A DNA stretch of 22,549 nt, taken from the NCBI GenBank assembly GCA_038238185.1, contig JBBRXY010000052.1, positions 1 through 22,549 of the forward strand. The letters are read 5' to 3'. The DNA comes from DATAQC01 sp038238185. GTDB taxonomy: Bacteria; Actinomycetota; Acidimicrobiia; Acidimicrobiales; AC-14. A program made the position numbers and the translations under genes. Positions 8,851 to 16,845 of this stretch are shown one piece after another; position 1 is the first letter of the stretch, and each line of letters begins with the position of its first letter. Below the pieces are notes generated by a model. That model did not search any database. It had not been told where the DNA came from and worked only from the letters and a program-made list of their open reading frames with translations.

Positions 8851-8858
8851 AGAAGGGA
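8851..8858 (+). promoter_or_regulatory. Ribosome binding site of aceA
   Basis: AGAAGGGA lies about 7 nt before the ATG at 8866, in the 29-bp gap after aceB. It supports separate initiation of aceA on an aceBA transcript. Confidence 0.65.
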
Positions 8859-8865
8859 CCATCAC

Positions 8866-10182
8866 ATGGGCGTGACCAACCACCACCCCCTGGGGGACAT
8901 CGACGCGCTGGAGGACAAGTGGACCAGCGATCCCCGCTGGCACGGGGTGGAGCGCCCCTACTCGGCGGAGGAGGTGGTGCGCCTGCGCGGCTCGGTGATG
9001 ATCGACCACACCCTGGCCCAGCTCGGGGCCGAGCGGTTGTGGCGCCTGCTCGGGGCCAACGACTACGTGCATGCCCTCGGGGCCCTGAGCGGCGGTCAGG
9101 CCGTTCAGATGGTCAAGGCCGGTCTCGAGGCCATCTACGTGAGCGGCTGGCAGGTGGCCGCCGACGCCAACCAGGGTGAGCAGGTCTACCCCGACCAGAG
9201 CCTCTACCCGGTCAACAGCGTCCCCTCACTCGTGCGGCGCATCAACAACGCCCTGTGCCGGGCCGACCAGATCGAATGGTCCGAGGGGTACGTCGCCCAC
9301 CACTGGCTGGCCCCCATCGTGGCCGACGCCGAGGCCGGGTTCGGAGGGCCCCTCAACGCCTACGAGCTCATGCGCTCGATGATCGAGGCCGGAGCCGCGG
9401 GGGTGCACTTCGAGGACCAGCTGGCCGCGGAGAAGAAGTGCGGGCACATGGGGGGCAAGGTCCTGGTGCCCACCGCCCAGGTCATCCGCACCCTGACCGC
9501 AGCCCGGCTGGCGGCCGACGTCGCCGGTGTGCCCACCGTTCTCGTGGCCCGCACCGACTCCCTCGGCGCCAACCTGGTCGTGAGCGACATCGACCCTCGC
9601 GACCACCGGTTCCTCACCGGCGAGCGGACACCCGAGGGGTTTTTCCGCACGACCGCGGGGATCGACGTGGCGATCGCCAGGGGCCTGGCCTATGCGCCTC
9701 ATGCCGACCTGCTCTGGTGCGAGACCTCGACGCCCGACCTCGACCAGGCCCGCCAGTTCGCCGACGCCATCCATGCCCGGTTCCCCGGCAAGCTCCTCGC
9801 CTACAACTGCTCGCCGTCGTTCAATTGGCGCCGCCACCTCGACGACTCCACCATCGCCCGCTTCCAGAAGGAGCTGGGAGCCATGGGCTACCGCTTCCAA
9901 TTCATCACCCTGGCCGGTTTCCACGCCCTGAACGCCTCCATGTTCGAGCTGGCCAACAACTACGCAACGGCCGACATGACCGCCTACGTGGCCCTCCAGG
10001 ACCAGGAGATGGCCCTGGAGGCCGAGGGCTACACCGCCACCCGCCACCAACGCGAGGTGGGGGCCGGGTACTTCGACGAGGTGGCCAAGATCGTCTCCGG
10101 TGGAAGCGCCTCGACCCTCGCCCTTCAGGGATCCACCGAGGTGGCCCAGTTCGACGACGGGAGTGCCACGGCCTCAGGGTGA
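8866..10182 (+). CDS. aceA: Isocitrate lyase
   Basis: Splits isocitrate into glyoxylate and succinate, the first glyoxylate-shunt reaction, allowing growth on acetate and fatty acids. The 438-residue protein carries the signature KKCGHMGGK (190-198) with catalytic C192, the VSGWQVAADANQ segment (92-103), metal-binding VADAEAGFGG (152-161), the C-terminal substrate loop AYNCSPSFNW and the FQFITLAGFHALN segment. The length fits the short bacterial and mycobacterial ICL1-like type rather than the longer form. Start is ATG at 8866 with AGAAGGGA upstream. It shares an operon with aceB and is convergent with the prepilin peptidase, whose stop lies 26 bp away. Confidence 0.98.
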   Translation: MGVTNHHPLGDIDALEDKWTSDPRWHGVERPYSAEEVVRLRGSVMIDHTLAQLGAERLWRLLGANDYVHALGALSGGQAVQMVKAGLEAIYVSGWQVAADANQGEQVYPDQSLYPVNSVPSLVRRINNALCRADQIEWSEGYVAHHWLAPIVADAEAGFGGPLNAYELMRSMIEAGAAGVHFEDQLAAEKKCGHMGGKVLVPTAQVIRTLTAARLAADVAGVPTVLVARTDSLGANLVVSDIDPRDHRFLTGERTPEGFFRTTAGIDVAIARGLAYAPHADLLWCETSTPDLDQARQFADAIHARFPGKLLAYNCSPSFNWRRHLDDSTIARFQKELGAMGYRFQFITLAGFHALNASMFELANNYATADMTAYVALQDQEMALEAEGYTATRHQREVGAGYFDEVAKIVSGGSASTLALQGSTEVAQFDDGSATASG

Positions 10183-10208
10183 GTGGCAGCCCAACGGAGC
10201 AGGGTTGC

Positions 10209-10982
10209 TCAGGTGCGTAGCCACCAGTGCAGGAGGGGTTCGCCGAACAGCACGGCCACGGCGGCCCCGGCGGCGAGGAACGGCCCGAAGGACACGCTGT
10301 CCTTGCCGCTGCGGCCCCCGAAGAGCATAAGGCCCAGGCCGACGATGGCCCCCAGGGCGAACCCCACGAACAGCCCGATGGCTACGTGACTCAGGTCGAA
10401 CCAACCCAGGAACAGGCCCAGGATGAAGGCCAGGCGCACGTCGCCGAAACCCATGCTGGCGGGCGAGATCAGGTGCACGACCAGCAGGATGGCAAAGGCA
10501 ATTCCGGCGCCGGCCAGTGCTGTCTCCATCCGGCGGATGTCGCCCTCGGCCACCGCGGCCAGGGCGAGCAACGGGAGCGACATGGCGATCGTGGGATAGA
10601 TGATGCGATTGGGGATGATCTGCAGCTCGATGTCGATCACGCTGATGGCCACCAGGCACGCGAAGAACACGAGGAAGGCGGGCAGAGCGGCATTGGCCCC
10701 CAGGCGGACGGCAATGGCGGCATAGAACGCGGCCGTAGCCAACTCGACCAGGGGGTAGCGCAGCGAGACTCGCTCGCCACAGGTCGGGCAACGAAGGCGC
10801 AGGACCACCCAGGGCAGGAGCGGGAGACCGGCGGAGGCGTTGTCAGCATCGAGGCAGTTCCGGCAGCCGGCGCGCAGCGGTCGCATGGGCTTCTTCTGCG
10901 GCACCCGGTCGATCACCAGGTTGAGGTAAGTGCCGACATAGAGGCCGACGAGGCCGCACACCACCGCCACCACCGCGGTCAT
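10209..10982 (-). CDS. Type IV prepilin peptidase, A24 family
   Basis: A membrane aspartyl protease that cleaves, and in bifunctional members N-methylates, type IV pilin-like precursors. The 257 residues include two CxxC pairs (C40/C43 and C65/C68) of the N-terminal cytoplasmic zinc domain. The catalytic aspartates are D117 in SVIDIELQIIPN and D181 in the GFGD motif (MGFGDVRLA). About seven to eight hydrophobic segments are visible. It sits directly downstream of aroE, as its homologue does in Mycobacterium tuberculosis. No pilin genes are in the window, so the substrate must be encoded elsewhere. The start is ATG at 10982, preceded by a hairpin instead of a clear ribosome site. Confidence 0.93.
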   Translation of the reverse strand: MTAVVAVVCGLVGLYVGTYLNLVIDRVPQKKPMRPLRAGCRNCLDADNASAGLPLLPWVVLRLRCPTCGERVSLRYPLVELATAAFYAAIAVRLGANAALPAFLVFFACLVAISVIDIELQIIPNRIIYPTIAMSLPLLALAAVAEGDIRRMETALAGAGIAFAILLVVHLISPASMGFGDVRLAFILGLFLGWFDLSHVAIGLFVGFALGAIVGLGLMLFGGRSGKDSVSFGPFLAAGAAVAVLFGEPLLHWWLRT

Positions 10983-10984
10983 GC

Positions 10985-11008
10985 GGCCGAGCCCGTGATC
11001 ACTCGGCC
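10985..11008 (-). promoter_or_regulatory. Hairpin directly before the prepilin peptidase start
   Basis: In the transcript GGCCGAG pairs perfectly with CTCGGCC across a 10-nt loop that contains the palindrome TGATCA. The stem ends 2 nt before the ATG at 10982. No T-run follows, so it is not a typical terminator, though it lies in the 50-bp gap after aroE. Like the efp hairpin, it may control access to the start codon. Function is inference. Confidence 0.45.
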
Positions 11009-11032
11009 AGCTCGACGGTCACGTGTCCACGG

Positions 11033-11938
11033 TCATTTGGACAGCTGGGCCAGGGCGGCGGCCGACATGACGCCGAGAGGCGGGTCCTCGCCCGTCCACA
11101 GCCGAACGGCATGCGCCGCCTGGTGGATCAGCATGCCGAGACCGCTCACCCCGGTGGCACCCCGGGAGCGGGCGGCATCGAGCAACGGCGTGACGAGCGG
11201 GTGGTAGACGAGGTCGACCACGAGTTGTCCGGGACTGAGATAGGTGGCATCGACGGCTGACGCCGCGGCTCGGACGTGGTCGGACGAGCGCGTGTCCGGC
11301 CCGCTTCCGTCGATCGCCAACACGTCGGCACCGGGGCGACCGGCCACCGTCATCCCCATCGGGGTGGCGTTGACGACGAGGTCGGCATCGGCTGCGTCGG
11401 CCATCACGCCCACGCGTCCGACGGCGCCGGCCAGGGCGGCGGCGGCCGCGGCCCGACCCGGCGTGCGGTTCACCACCACCACCTCGCCCGCCCCGGCGTC
11501 GGCCAGAGCCTTGACCACTGCCCGCGCTGCCCCTCCGGCGCCCATCACCAGACACCGCCGGCCGGCCGGCTCGAAGCCCTCGTCCTGGCGCACCGAGTCG
11601 AGGAACCCGATGCCGTCGGTGTTGTCTCCCTCGAGCACGTCGCCCGCCCTCCGCACCACCGTGTTCACTGCGTCGAGGGCCTCGGCGACCGGCGACAGGC
11701 GGTCGACGGCGTGGACCACGGCCGCCTTGTGGGGCATGGTCACCGACAGCCCGACGAACCCGAGAGCGCGGGCGCCGGCCACGGCCGCGTGGGCGTGACC
11801 TTCGGGGACCTCGAAGGCCAGGTAGGCCCAGTCGAGTCCCAGCGCGGCGAAGGCGGCGTTGTGCATGGCCGGCGAAAGAGAATGGCGCACCGGGTCACCG
11901 ATGATGCCAGCCAAACGGGTGCGGGGGCCCGGGACCAT
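11033..11938 (-). CDS. aroE: Shikimate dehydrogenase
   Basis: Reduces 3-dehydroshikimate to shikimate with NADPH. The 301-residue protein shows the substrate-binding start IIGDPVRHSLSPAMHNAAF (12-30), SVTMPHK (65-71) with catalytic K71, GDNTDGIGF (104-112) with D108, the nucleotide loop GAGGAARA (133-140) followed by VNRTPGRA with an NADP-type arginine, NATPMGM, and the C-terminal GLGMLIHQAAHAVRLWTG. Start is ATG at 11938; mltG ends 35 bp upstream. It belongs to the alaS-ruvX-mltG-aroE-prepilin peptidase run and is separated from the other aro genes by the glyoxylate-shunt insertion. Confidence 0.96.
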   Translation of the reverse strand: MVPGPRTRLAGIIGDPVRHSLSPAMHNAAFAALGLDWAYLAFEVPEGHAHAAVAGARALGFVGLSVTMPHKAAVVHAVDRLSPVAEALDAVNTVVRRAGDVLEGDNTDGIGFLDSVRQDEGFEPAGRRCLVMGAGGAARAVVKALADAGAGEVVVVNRTPGRAAAAAALAGAVGRVGVMADAADADLVVNATPMGMTVAGRPGADVLAIDGSGPDTRSSDHVRAAASAVDATYLSPGQLVVDLVYHPLVTPLLDAARSRGATGVSGLGMLIHQAAHAVRLWTGEDPPLGVMSAAALAQLSK

Positions 11939-11973
11939 CGACGTCTCTGGTGCCAGGGCTCCCTCGGCCGGGG

Positions 11974-13047
11974 TCAGCGGAGCCCCTTGGCGGTGGCCTC
12001 GGCGGCGAGCTTGGAGAACTCGGCGTCGGTGGTGGCAAAGGCGTGCTTGCCGCTCTTGTCGATGAGCACGTAGTAGAGGTAGGTCGACGGTGGGGGACTC
12101 AGCGACGCGGCCAGGGACTTGCGCCCGGGGCTGGCGATGGGGCCGGGCGGCAGGCCCTTGATCTGGTAGGTGTTGTAGGGAGAATTCACCTTCGTGTCGG
12201 CGATGGAGAGACTCTTCTTGTTGACGCCCAGGGCGTACTGCACGGTGGCGTCGATCTGCAGCGGCATGCCCTTCTTGATGCGGTTGTAGATGACCCGGGC
12301 GATGAGCGGGCGGTCCTCGTCGACACCCGCCTCGCGCTCCACCAACGACGCCGTCGTCACCACCTCGAAGGGCGTGAGGTTGAGGGCGGCGGCCGCCGCG
12401 GGCAGGCCGATCTGGTTTGCATAGGTGTCGAAAGCGGTGACCATGCGGGTGAGGATCTTGGTCTCGTCGTCGGTGCGGTCGACGAAGTAGGTGTCGGGGA
12501 GGATGAGGCCCTCGAGATTGGTCGAGCCGGGGGGCTGGAACTGCGAACGGACCGCACCGCTCTTGGCCACAGCCAGGAACCGGTCGGCCGAACGGCCGGG
12601 AACCGTGCCCACCTTGGCGGCGATCTCGTTCAGGGTGAGGCCCTCGGGGATCGTCACCCGGTCGTTGGGCGCCTGGCCGCCCTTCTGGAGGATCTTGACC
12701 ACCTCCGACAGGTGCTGATTGTGGTGGAAGGTGAAGTCCCCGGCCTTCATGTCGCCGGCGCCGGTGAAACGGGTGTAGTAGCGGAACACGGTGGCGCTAC
12801 CGATCACGTCGTTGTCCTGCAGGATCTTGGCGATGGACGAGGTCGATTGACCGGGGGGAATGGTGAGGTGGATCTCCGCACCCGGTGATCCCGACGGGTT
12901 GATCTGGCCCTTCGCCCAGATGACACCCAGGGCGCCCATGGCCACGACGACGAGCAGGACGGCGGCCAGGATCAACGGCCAGCGTCGCCGCCTTTCGACG
13001 TGGCCGTCGAACGGATCGTCGACCCCGTAGGCCGTCTCCAAACTCAT
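11974..13047 (-). CDS. mltG: Endolytic murein transglycosylase MltG (YceG-like)
   Basis: Cleaves nascent peptidoglycan strands and so terminates glycan polymerisation at the membrane. The 357-residue protein has a charged cytoplasmic N-terminus, one membrane segment (about 24-45), a LysM-like region and the YceG catalytic domain. The active-site glutamate is E237 in ASLVEREAGVDEDRPLIARVIYNR's first part, followed by MPLQIDATVQYALG and the family stretch SPYNTYQIKGLPPGPIASPG. It overlaps the ruvX stop by ATGA (13044-13047). Position between ruvX and aroE is the conserved actinobacterial order. Confidence 0.95.
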   Translation of the reverse strand: MSLETAYGVDDPFDGHVERRRRWPLILAAVLLVVVAMGALGVIWAKGQINPSGSPGAEIHLTIPPGQSTSSIAKILQDNDVIGSATVFRYYTRFTGAGDMKAGDFTFHHNQHLSEVVKILQKGGQAPNDRVTIPEGLTLNEIAAKVGTVPGRSADRFLAVAKSGAVRSQFQPPGSTNLEGLILPDTYFVDRTDDETKILTRMVTAFDTYANQIGLPAAAAALNLTPFEVVTTASLVEREAGVDEDRPLIARVIYNRIKKGMPLQIDATVQYALGVNKKSLSIADTKVNSPYNTYQIKGLPPGPIASPGRKSLAASLSPPPSTYLYYVLIDKSGKHAFATTDAEFSKLAAEATAKGLR

Positions 13048-13469
13048 TGGGTCGCCGCTCGGCGGTGGTAGTCGAGCCAGGACTGGAGCATCACCGAGGC
13101 GGCCTGCCCGTCGACCGGCTTCCGCCGGGCCTTCCGCCCGCCGCCGAGCACCGGGGCCCGCAGGGCCGTCACCGTGCTGAGTCGCTCGTCGTGCAGTTCG
13201 ACGGGAACCTCGAGGAGGGCCCGCATCGCCGCCGCCTCTTCGGTGGCCCAGCGGGCCGCGGGTCCGGTACTGCCGTCGAGGGAGAGCGGCAGGCCCACGA
13301 CGACCGCCTCGGCCGCCAGGTCACCGATCACCGCGACCAGGCGCGCCCGGTCGGCGGCGTCGTCGCCGGTACGGACGACCACGGTGTGGGGTGTGGCCAC
13401 CCTGCCACCGCTGTCGCTCACGGCCACGCCCACCCTCCGGGTGCCCAGATCGATGCCGACGACCCTCAT
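13044..13469 (-). CDS. ruvX: Putative Holliday junction resolvase / pre-16S rRNA nuclease RuvX (YqgF)
   Basis: An RNase H-fold nuclease acting in 16S rRNA 5' maturation or in Holliday junction resolution. The 141 residues match the family: GIDLGTRRVGVAVSD (5-19) with the first acidic residue D7, VVVGLPLSLDGSTGP (57-70), VPVELHDERLSTVTA (88-102) with DER, and the closing VDGQAASVMLQSWLD (119-133). I start it at ATG 13469, which overlaps the alaS stop by ATGA; the open frame further upstream is a shadow of alaS. Its stop overlaps mltG by ATGA, so alaS, ruvX and mltG are probably translationally coupled. Confidence 0.95.
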   Translation of the reverse strand: MRVVGIDLGTRRVGVAVSDSGGRVATPHTVVVRTGDDAADRARLVAVIGDLAAEAVVVGLPLSLDGSTGPAARWATEEAAAMRALLEVPVELHDERLSTVTALRAPVLGGGRKARRKPVDGQAASVMLQSWLDYHRRAATQ

Positions 13470-16111
13470 GCGGGACCCGCCTCCGGCCCGGCATTCGCCT
13501 CGTGCCCGGGGACGGTCGCACGGACGCTGTCGAGGGCCTCGTCGAGGCGGCTGGAGTCGCGCCCGCCGGCCACGGCCCGCTCGGGGTTGCGGCCGACACC
13601 GCCACCCACGATCTTGGCCGCGTCGACCAGCAGGTCCGATGCCACCAGTCCGCTGCCGGCGGCCACCACCGACACGAGGGTGGCACCCTTGCCACCGGCC
13701 TCGCCGGCGGCCCCGAGCACGACCACTCGCATGCCCGGCCGGTCGCGCACGGCGACGGCCAGGGCCTCCAACTCGTTGCGCGGCGTGCCGTCGGGCCGGC
13801 GGGCCACCACCACGCCGTCGGCGGCATCGGCGGCGAGGGTGAGCGCGGCCGACGCGGCCCGTTCGGCGCCCAGGGCCTTCACCCGGTCGCTGAGGGCGCG
13901 GTTCTCCTCGAGCACCTTCTCGACCCGCTCGGGGACCTCGGGGGGCGACACCCGGAGCAGGGCGGCGGCCCGGTCGAGGAGCATCTCGCCGCTGCGGATG
14001 CGGTCGAGGCTGGCCGTGCCCGTCACCGCCTCGATGCGCCGCAGGTTGGCCCCTATAGAGCCTTCGGACACGATCTTGATCGGGCCGATCGTGCCCAGGG
14101 CGGCCACGTGGGTGCCCCCGCACAGCTCGACCGAGCGACGGCCCGCCTCCACCACCCGGACCACCTCGCCGTACTTGTCGCCGAAGAAGGCGATGGCGCC
14201 CAGGCGCTCGGCCTCGGCCTTGGAAGTCTCGTAGGCCCGCACCGGCTCGTTGTCGAGAACCTGGACGTTGGCCACCTCCTCGACCCGCGCCAGCTCCTCG
14301 GCCGACAGCGGGCCGTAGTGGCTGAAGTCGAACCGGAGCCGGTCGGGGGCGACGAGCGAGCCGGCTTGCTTCACGTGCGAACCCAGCACCTCGCGGAGCG
14401 CGCCGTGGAGGAGGTGAGTGCCGGTGTGGTTGCGACGAATGGCGTCGCGGCGCTCGACGTCGACGGCGGCAGCGGCCTCCTGGCCGGCTTCGAGACGGCC
14501 GGTGACGACCCGAGCGCTGTGCCGGGTGAGGCCGGGCACGGCGGCCGTGGTGGCGAAGACCTCCACTGACGCGTCCTCGGTGGCGATGACACCGGTGTCG
14601 CCGACCTGGCCCCCCGACTCGGCGTAGAACGGCGTGCGATCGAGGAACACCTCGACGGTGGGAGAGCCGTCGGTGTCGGGACCGTCGAGCACCGCCAGGA
14701 CGCGCCCCCGGCTCTCGGTCTCGGTGTACCCGGTGAACTCGGTGGCGGAGAACTGCTCGACCAACTCGCGGTAGGCGGCAATCCGAGCCGGCTCCGCAGC
14801 CCCTCCGCCGCCGGGGTGGGCGGCATCGCGGGCTCGCTGACGCTGGGCTTGCATCTCCGCGTCGAAGGCGGCCAGGTCGACCTCGACGCCCCGTTCCGCG
14901 GCCACCTCTAGGGTGAGCTCAAGGGGGAAGCCGAAGGTGTCGTGGAGCCGGAAGGCGGTGGCCCCCGACAGGCGCCCGCCCGACGCGCCAGTGAGCTCCT
15001 CTTCCAGGATGGCCGACCCCGACCGCAGGGTCTGGCGGAAGCGCTCCTCCTCCCGAGTCACCACCCCGGTGACGAAGTCGGCGTCGTCGGCCAGCTTCGG
15101 GTAGGCGCCGCCCATCTCCTCGATGGTGGCCTCCACCAGGGCCGGGGTCACCAGCCGGTCGACGCCGAGGGCGAAGGCGTGGCGGACGGCCCGACGGATG
15201 ATGCGGCGGAGCACGTACCCCCGGTCCTCGTTCGACGGGAACACGCCGTCGCTCACCAAGAAGCTCATCGAGCGACCGTGGTCGGCGAGGATGCGCAGGA
15301 TGGTGTCGACGGCGGGGTCGGCCCCGTAGGAGCGACCGGTGGCCTTGGCCGCGGCGGCGACGAGGGGGCGAAGGATGTCGGTGTCGAACACCGACTCCAC
15401 GCCCTGGAGCACGGTCAGGCAGCGTTCGAGGCCGGCACCGGTGTCGATGATGCGCATGGGCAGGTCGACCAGCGAGCCGTCGGGCTGGCGGTCGTACTGC
15501 ATGAACACCAGGTTCCAGAGCTCGCGGAAACGCAGAGGGGCGCCGTGGGCCGGGCCCCCACCCTCTCCGAAGGCGTCCCCCTTGTCGAAGTAGATCTCCG
15601 AGCAGGGCCCGCACGGGCCGGTGTCGCCCATCATCCAGAAGTTGTCGTCGCCCATGCGTTGGATGCGGTCGGGCACCACCCCGACGGTGTCGAGCCACAG
15701 CTGGGCCCCTTCGTCGTCGCTCTCGTGGACGGTGATCCACAGCCGGTCGGGGTCGACACCCAGCACCTCGGTGAGCAGCTCCCAGGCCAGTGGGATCGCT
15801 CCCGCCTTGAAGTAGTCGCCGAAGCTGAAGTTGCCCAACATCTCGAAGAACGTGAGGTGTCCCCAGGTGACGCCGATGTTGGCGATGTCGTCGTGCTTGC
15901 CCCGGATGCGGACGCACTTCTGCACCGACGTGGCCCGAGGGGCGGCGGGCGCCTCCTCACCGAGGATGTAGGGCAGGAACTGGTTCATGCCTGCGTTGGT
16001 GAACAGCGGAGCGGCCCGATGGTGAGGGATGAGGCCGGACGAGGGGATGGGAACGTGCCCCCGCTCGGTGAAGAAGGAGGTGAAGGCGCGGCGAAGTTCG
16101 TCGGCAGTCAT
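13466..16111 (-). CDS. alaS: Alanine--tRNA ligase
   Basis: Charges tRNA-Ala and edits mischarged Ser and Gly. With the start at 16111 (MTADELRRAF) the protein has 881 residues, the usual length. The catalytic domain shows LIPHHRAAPLFTNAGMNQF, RIRGKHDDI, TFFEMLGNFSFGDYFK (88-102) and GDTGPCGPCSEI. The editing domain carries the zinc site H562/H566 in NHTGTHLLHG and C664/H668 in CGGTHVA. The C-terminal DHHA1-like domain ends GGGVGRNPERAVAGGRDSS. The frame is open 27 codons further to 16192, but that stretch is Arg/Gly-rich and unlike the family, so I excluded it. A TAGGCT hexamer 10 nt before the ATG may be its -10 box. Confidence 0.97.
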   Translation of the reverse strand: MTADELRRAFTSFFTERGHVPIPSSGLIPHHRAAPLFTNAGMNQFLPYILGEEAPAAPRATSVQKCVRIRGKHDDIANIGVTWGHLTFFEMLGNFSFGDYFKAGAIPLAWELLTEVLGVDPDRLWITVHESDDEGAQLWLDTVGVVPDRIQRMGDDNFWMMGDTGPCGPCSEIYFDKGDAFGEGGGPAHGAPLRFRELWNLVFMQYDRQPDGSLVDLPMRIIDTGAGLERCLTVLQGVESVFDTDILRPLVAAAAKATGRSYGADPAVDTILRILADHGRSMSFLVSDGVFPSNEDRGYVLRRIIRRAVRHAFALGVDRLVTPALVEATIEEMGGAYPKLADDADFVTGVVTREEERFRQTLRSGSAILEEELTGASGGRLSGATAFRLHDTFGFPLELTLEVAAERGVEVDLAAFDAEMQAQRQRARDAAHPGGGGAAEPARIAAYRELVEQFSATEFTGYTETESRGRVLAVLDGPDTDGSPTVEVFLDRTPFYAESGGQVGDTGVIATEDASVEVFATTAAVPGLTRHSARVVTGRLEAGQEAAAAVDVERRDAIRRNHTGTHLLHGALREVLGSHVKQAGSLVAPDRLRFDFSHYGPLSAEELARVEEVANVQVLDNEPVRAYETSKAEAERLGAIAFFGDKYGEVVRVVEAGRRSVELCGGTHVAALGTIGPIKIVSEGSIGANLRRIEAVTGTASLDRIRSGEMLLDRAAALLRVSPPEVPERVEKVLEENRALSDRVKALGAERAASAALTLAADAADGVVVARRPDGTPRNELEALAVAVRDRPGMRVVVLGAAGEAGGKGATLVSVVAAGSGLVASDLLVDAAKIVGGGVGRNPERAVAGGRDSSRLDEALDSVRATVPGHEANAGPEAGPA

Positions 16112-16243
16112 GGGCGTGGTCAGCCTACCGACCGCGCCCCCGGCCGTTCGCCGGCCAAGCGGCCGACCCGGGCGGGCTGGGTGGACGGTCACCCGACACC
16201 CGAGGCGCGGCGATCCTCCGACGTTCTCGAAGGAATCGACCCC

Positions 16244-16480
16244 TCAGAAACGCCGGTGGCCGGCGCGCAGTTCGGCTTCGGCCTCCCGCATCGCCTGACG
16301 GCCCTCGGCCACGGCGTCGCGCAGGTCGTCGCCCATCCGGCGGGCGGCGCTGGCCAGGTTCTCGGCCACCTGCTCGGGGGCGTAGCGCTCCATGGTGTCT
16401 CGTACCAGGCGGTACATCCAAAACGACGTGCCGAACCCGATGGCGATGCCCACCATGAGCCAGAACAGCCGCTTGAACAA
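16244..16480 (-). CDS. Small membrane-anchored protein (DUF6167-like)
   Basis: A 78-residue protein with one N-terminal membrane segment (about 4-22, LFWLMVGIAIGFGTSFWMY) followed by a charged, probably helical tail (ASAARRMGDDLRDAVAEGRQ). Similar small proteins lie between a DUF948 gene and alaS in many actinobacteria; I recall this as the DUF6167 family, but that name is from memory and not checked. Function is unknown. It starts 5 bp after the DUF948 gene and probably shares its transcript. The pairing suggests that the two act together at the membrane. Confidence 0.75.
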   Translation of the reverse strand: MFKRLFWLMVGIAIGFGTSFWMYRLVRDTMERYAPEQVAENLASAARRMGDDLRDAVAEGRQAMREAEAELRAGHRRF

Positions 16481-16485
16481 CGAGC

Positions 16486-16845
16486 TCAGCTCTTCTTCTT
16501 ACGGAAGGCGCGATACGCCCGGGCGCTCCCGGTGGCCAGCGCCATGGTCTTGATGACGGGCGTCGAGAAGGCCCGGTAGGAGAGCCGGGAGGCGGAGTCG
16601 ACCGTGCCGGCGATGGAGTCGGCCCGGTCGAGGATGGTGTCGACCTTGGCCAGCTCCATGCTCGCCTGGCGAACGGTGGCGTGGACCTCGGTGAGCAGGG
16701 GCACCGACGAGCGACGGAACTCCTCGACGGCCCGTCGCATCTCGGCCATCGTGCGCAACATCGCTCCCAACGACAGCAGGACCCCGACCACGAGAATGGC
16801 CAGGGACACCGCCGCCACCACCGCGGCTACCTCGCCGGGGCTCAT
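16486..16845 (-). CDS. DUF948 domain-containing membrane protein
   Basis: A 119-residue protein with one N-terminal membrane helix (about 6-30) and an amphipathic, coiled-coil-like region (MAEMRRAVEEFRRSSVPLLTE, ATVRQASMELAKVD). It ends in a basic tail, RAYRAFRKKKS. This is the DUF948/YtxG-like architecture, whose molecular role is not established. Its ATG overlaps the rarA stop by ATGA at 16842-16845, so it is coupled to rarA. The rarA-DUF948-small protein-alaS order is common in actinobacteria. Confidence 0.8.
   Translation of the reverse strand: MSPGEVAAVVAAVSLAILVVGVLLSLGAMLRTMAEMRRAVEEFRRSSVPLLTEVHATVRQASMELAKVDTILDRADSIAGTVDSASRLSYRAFSTPVIKTMALATGSARAYRAFRKKKS

Noticed and set aside
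9075..9105. Further copy of the 30-bp repeat in aceA
   Set aside because: The shared bases encode GALSGGQAVQ, an ordinary conserved isocitrate lyase segment.
10197..10210. Terminator between aceA and the prepilin peptidase
   Set aside because: Only a 5-bp stem (GAGCA/TGCTC) with no T-run, and it overlaps the peptidase stop codon.
16112..16192. 27-codon N-terminal extension of AlaS
   Set aside because: Unlike the family, which starts near MTADELRRAF; the residues look like translated non-coding sequence.
14942..16579. 545-codon plus-strand ORF
   Set aside because: Antisense shadow of alaS and its upstream region; GC-rich DNA keeps such frames open.
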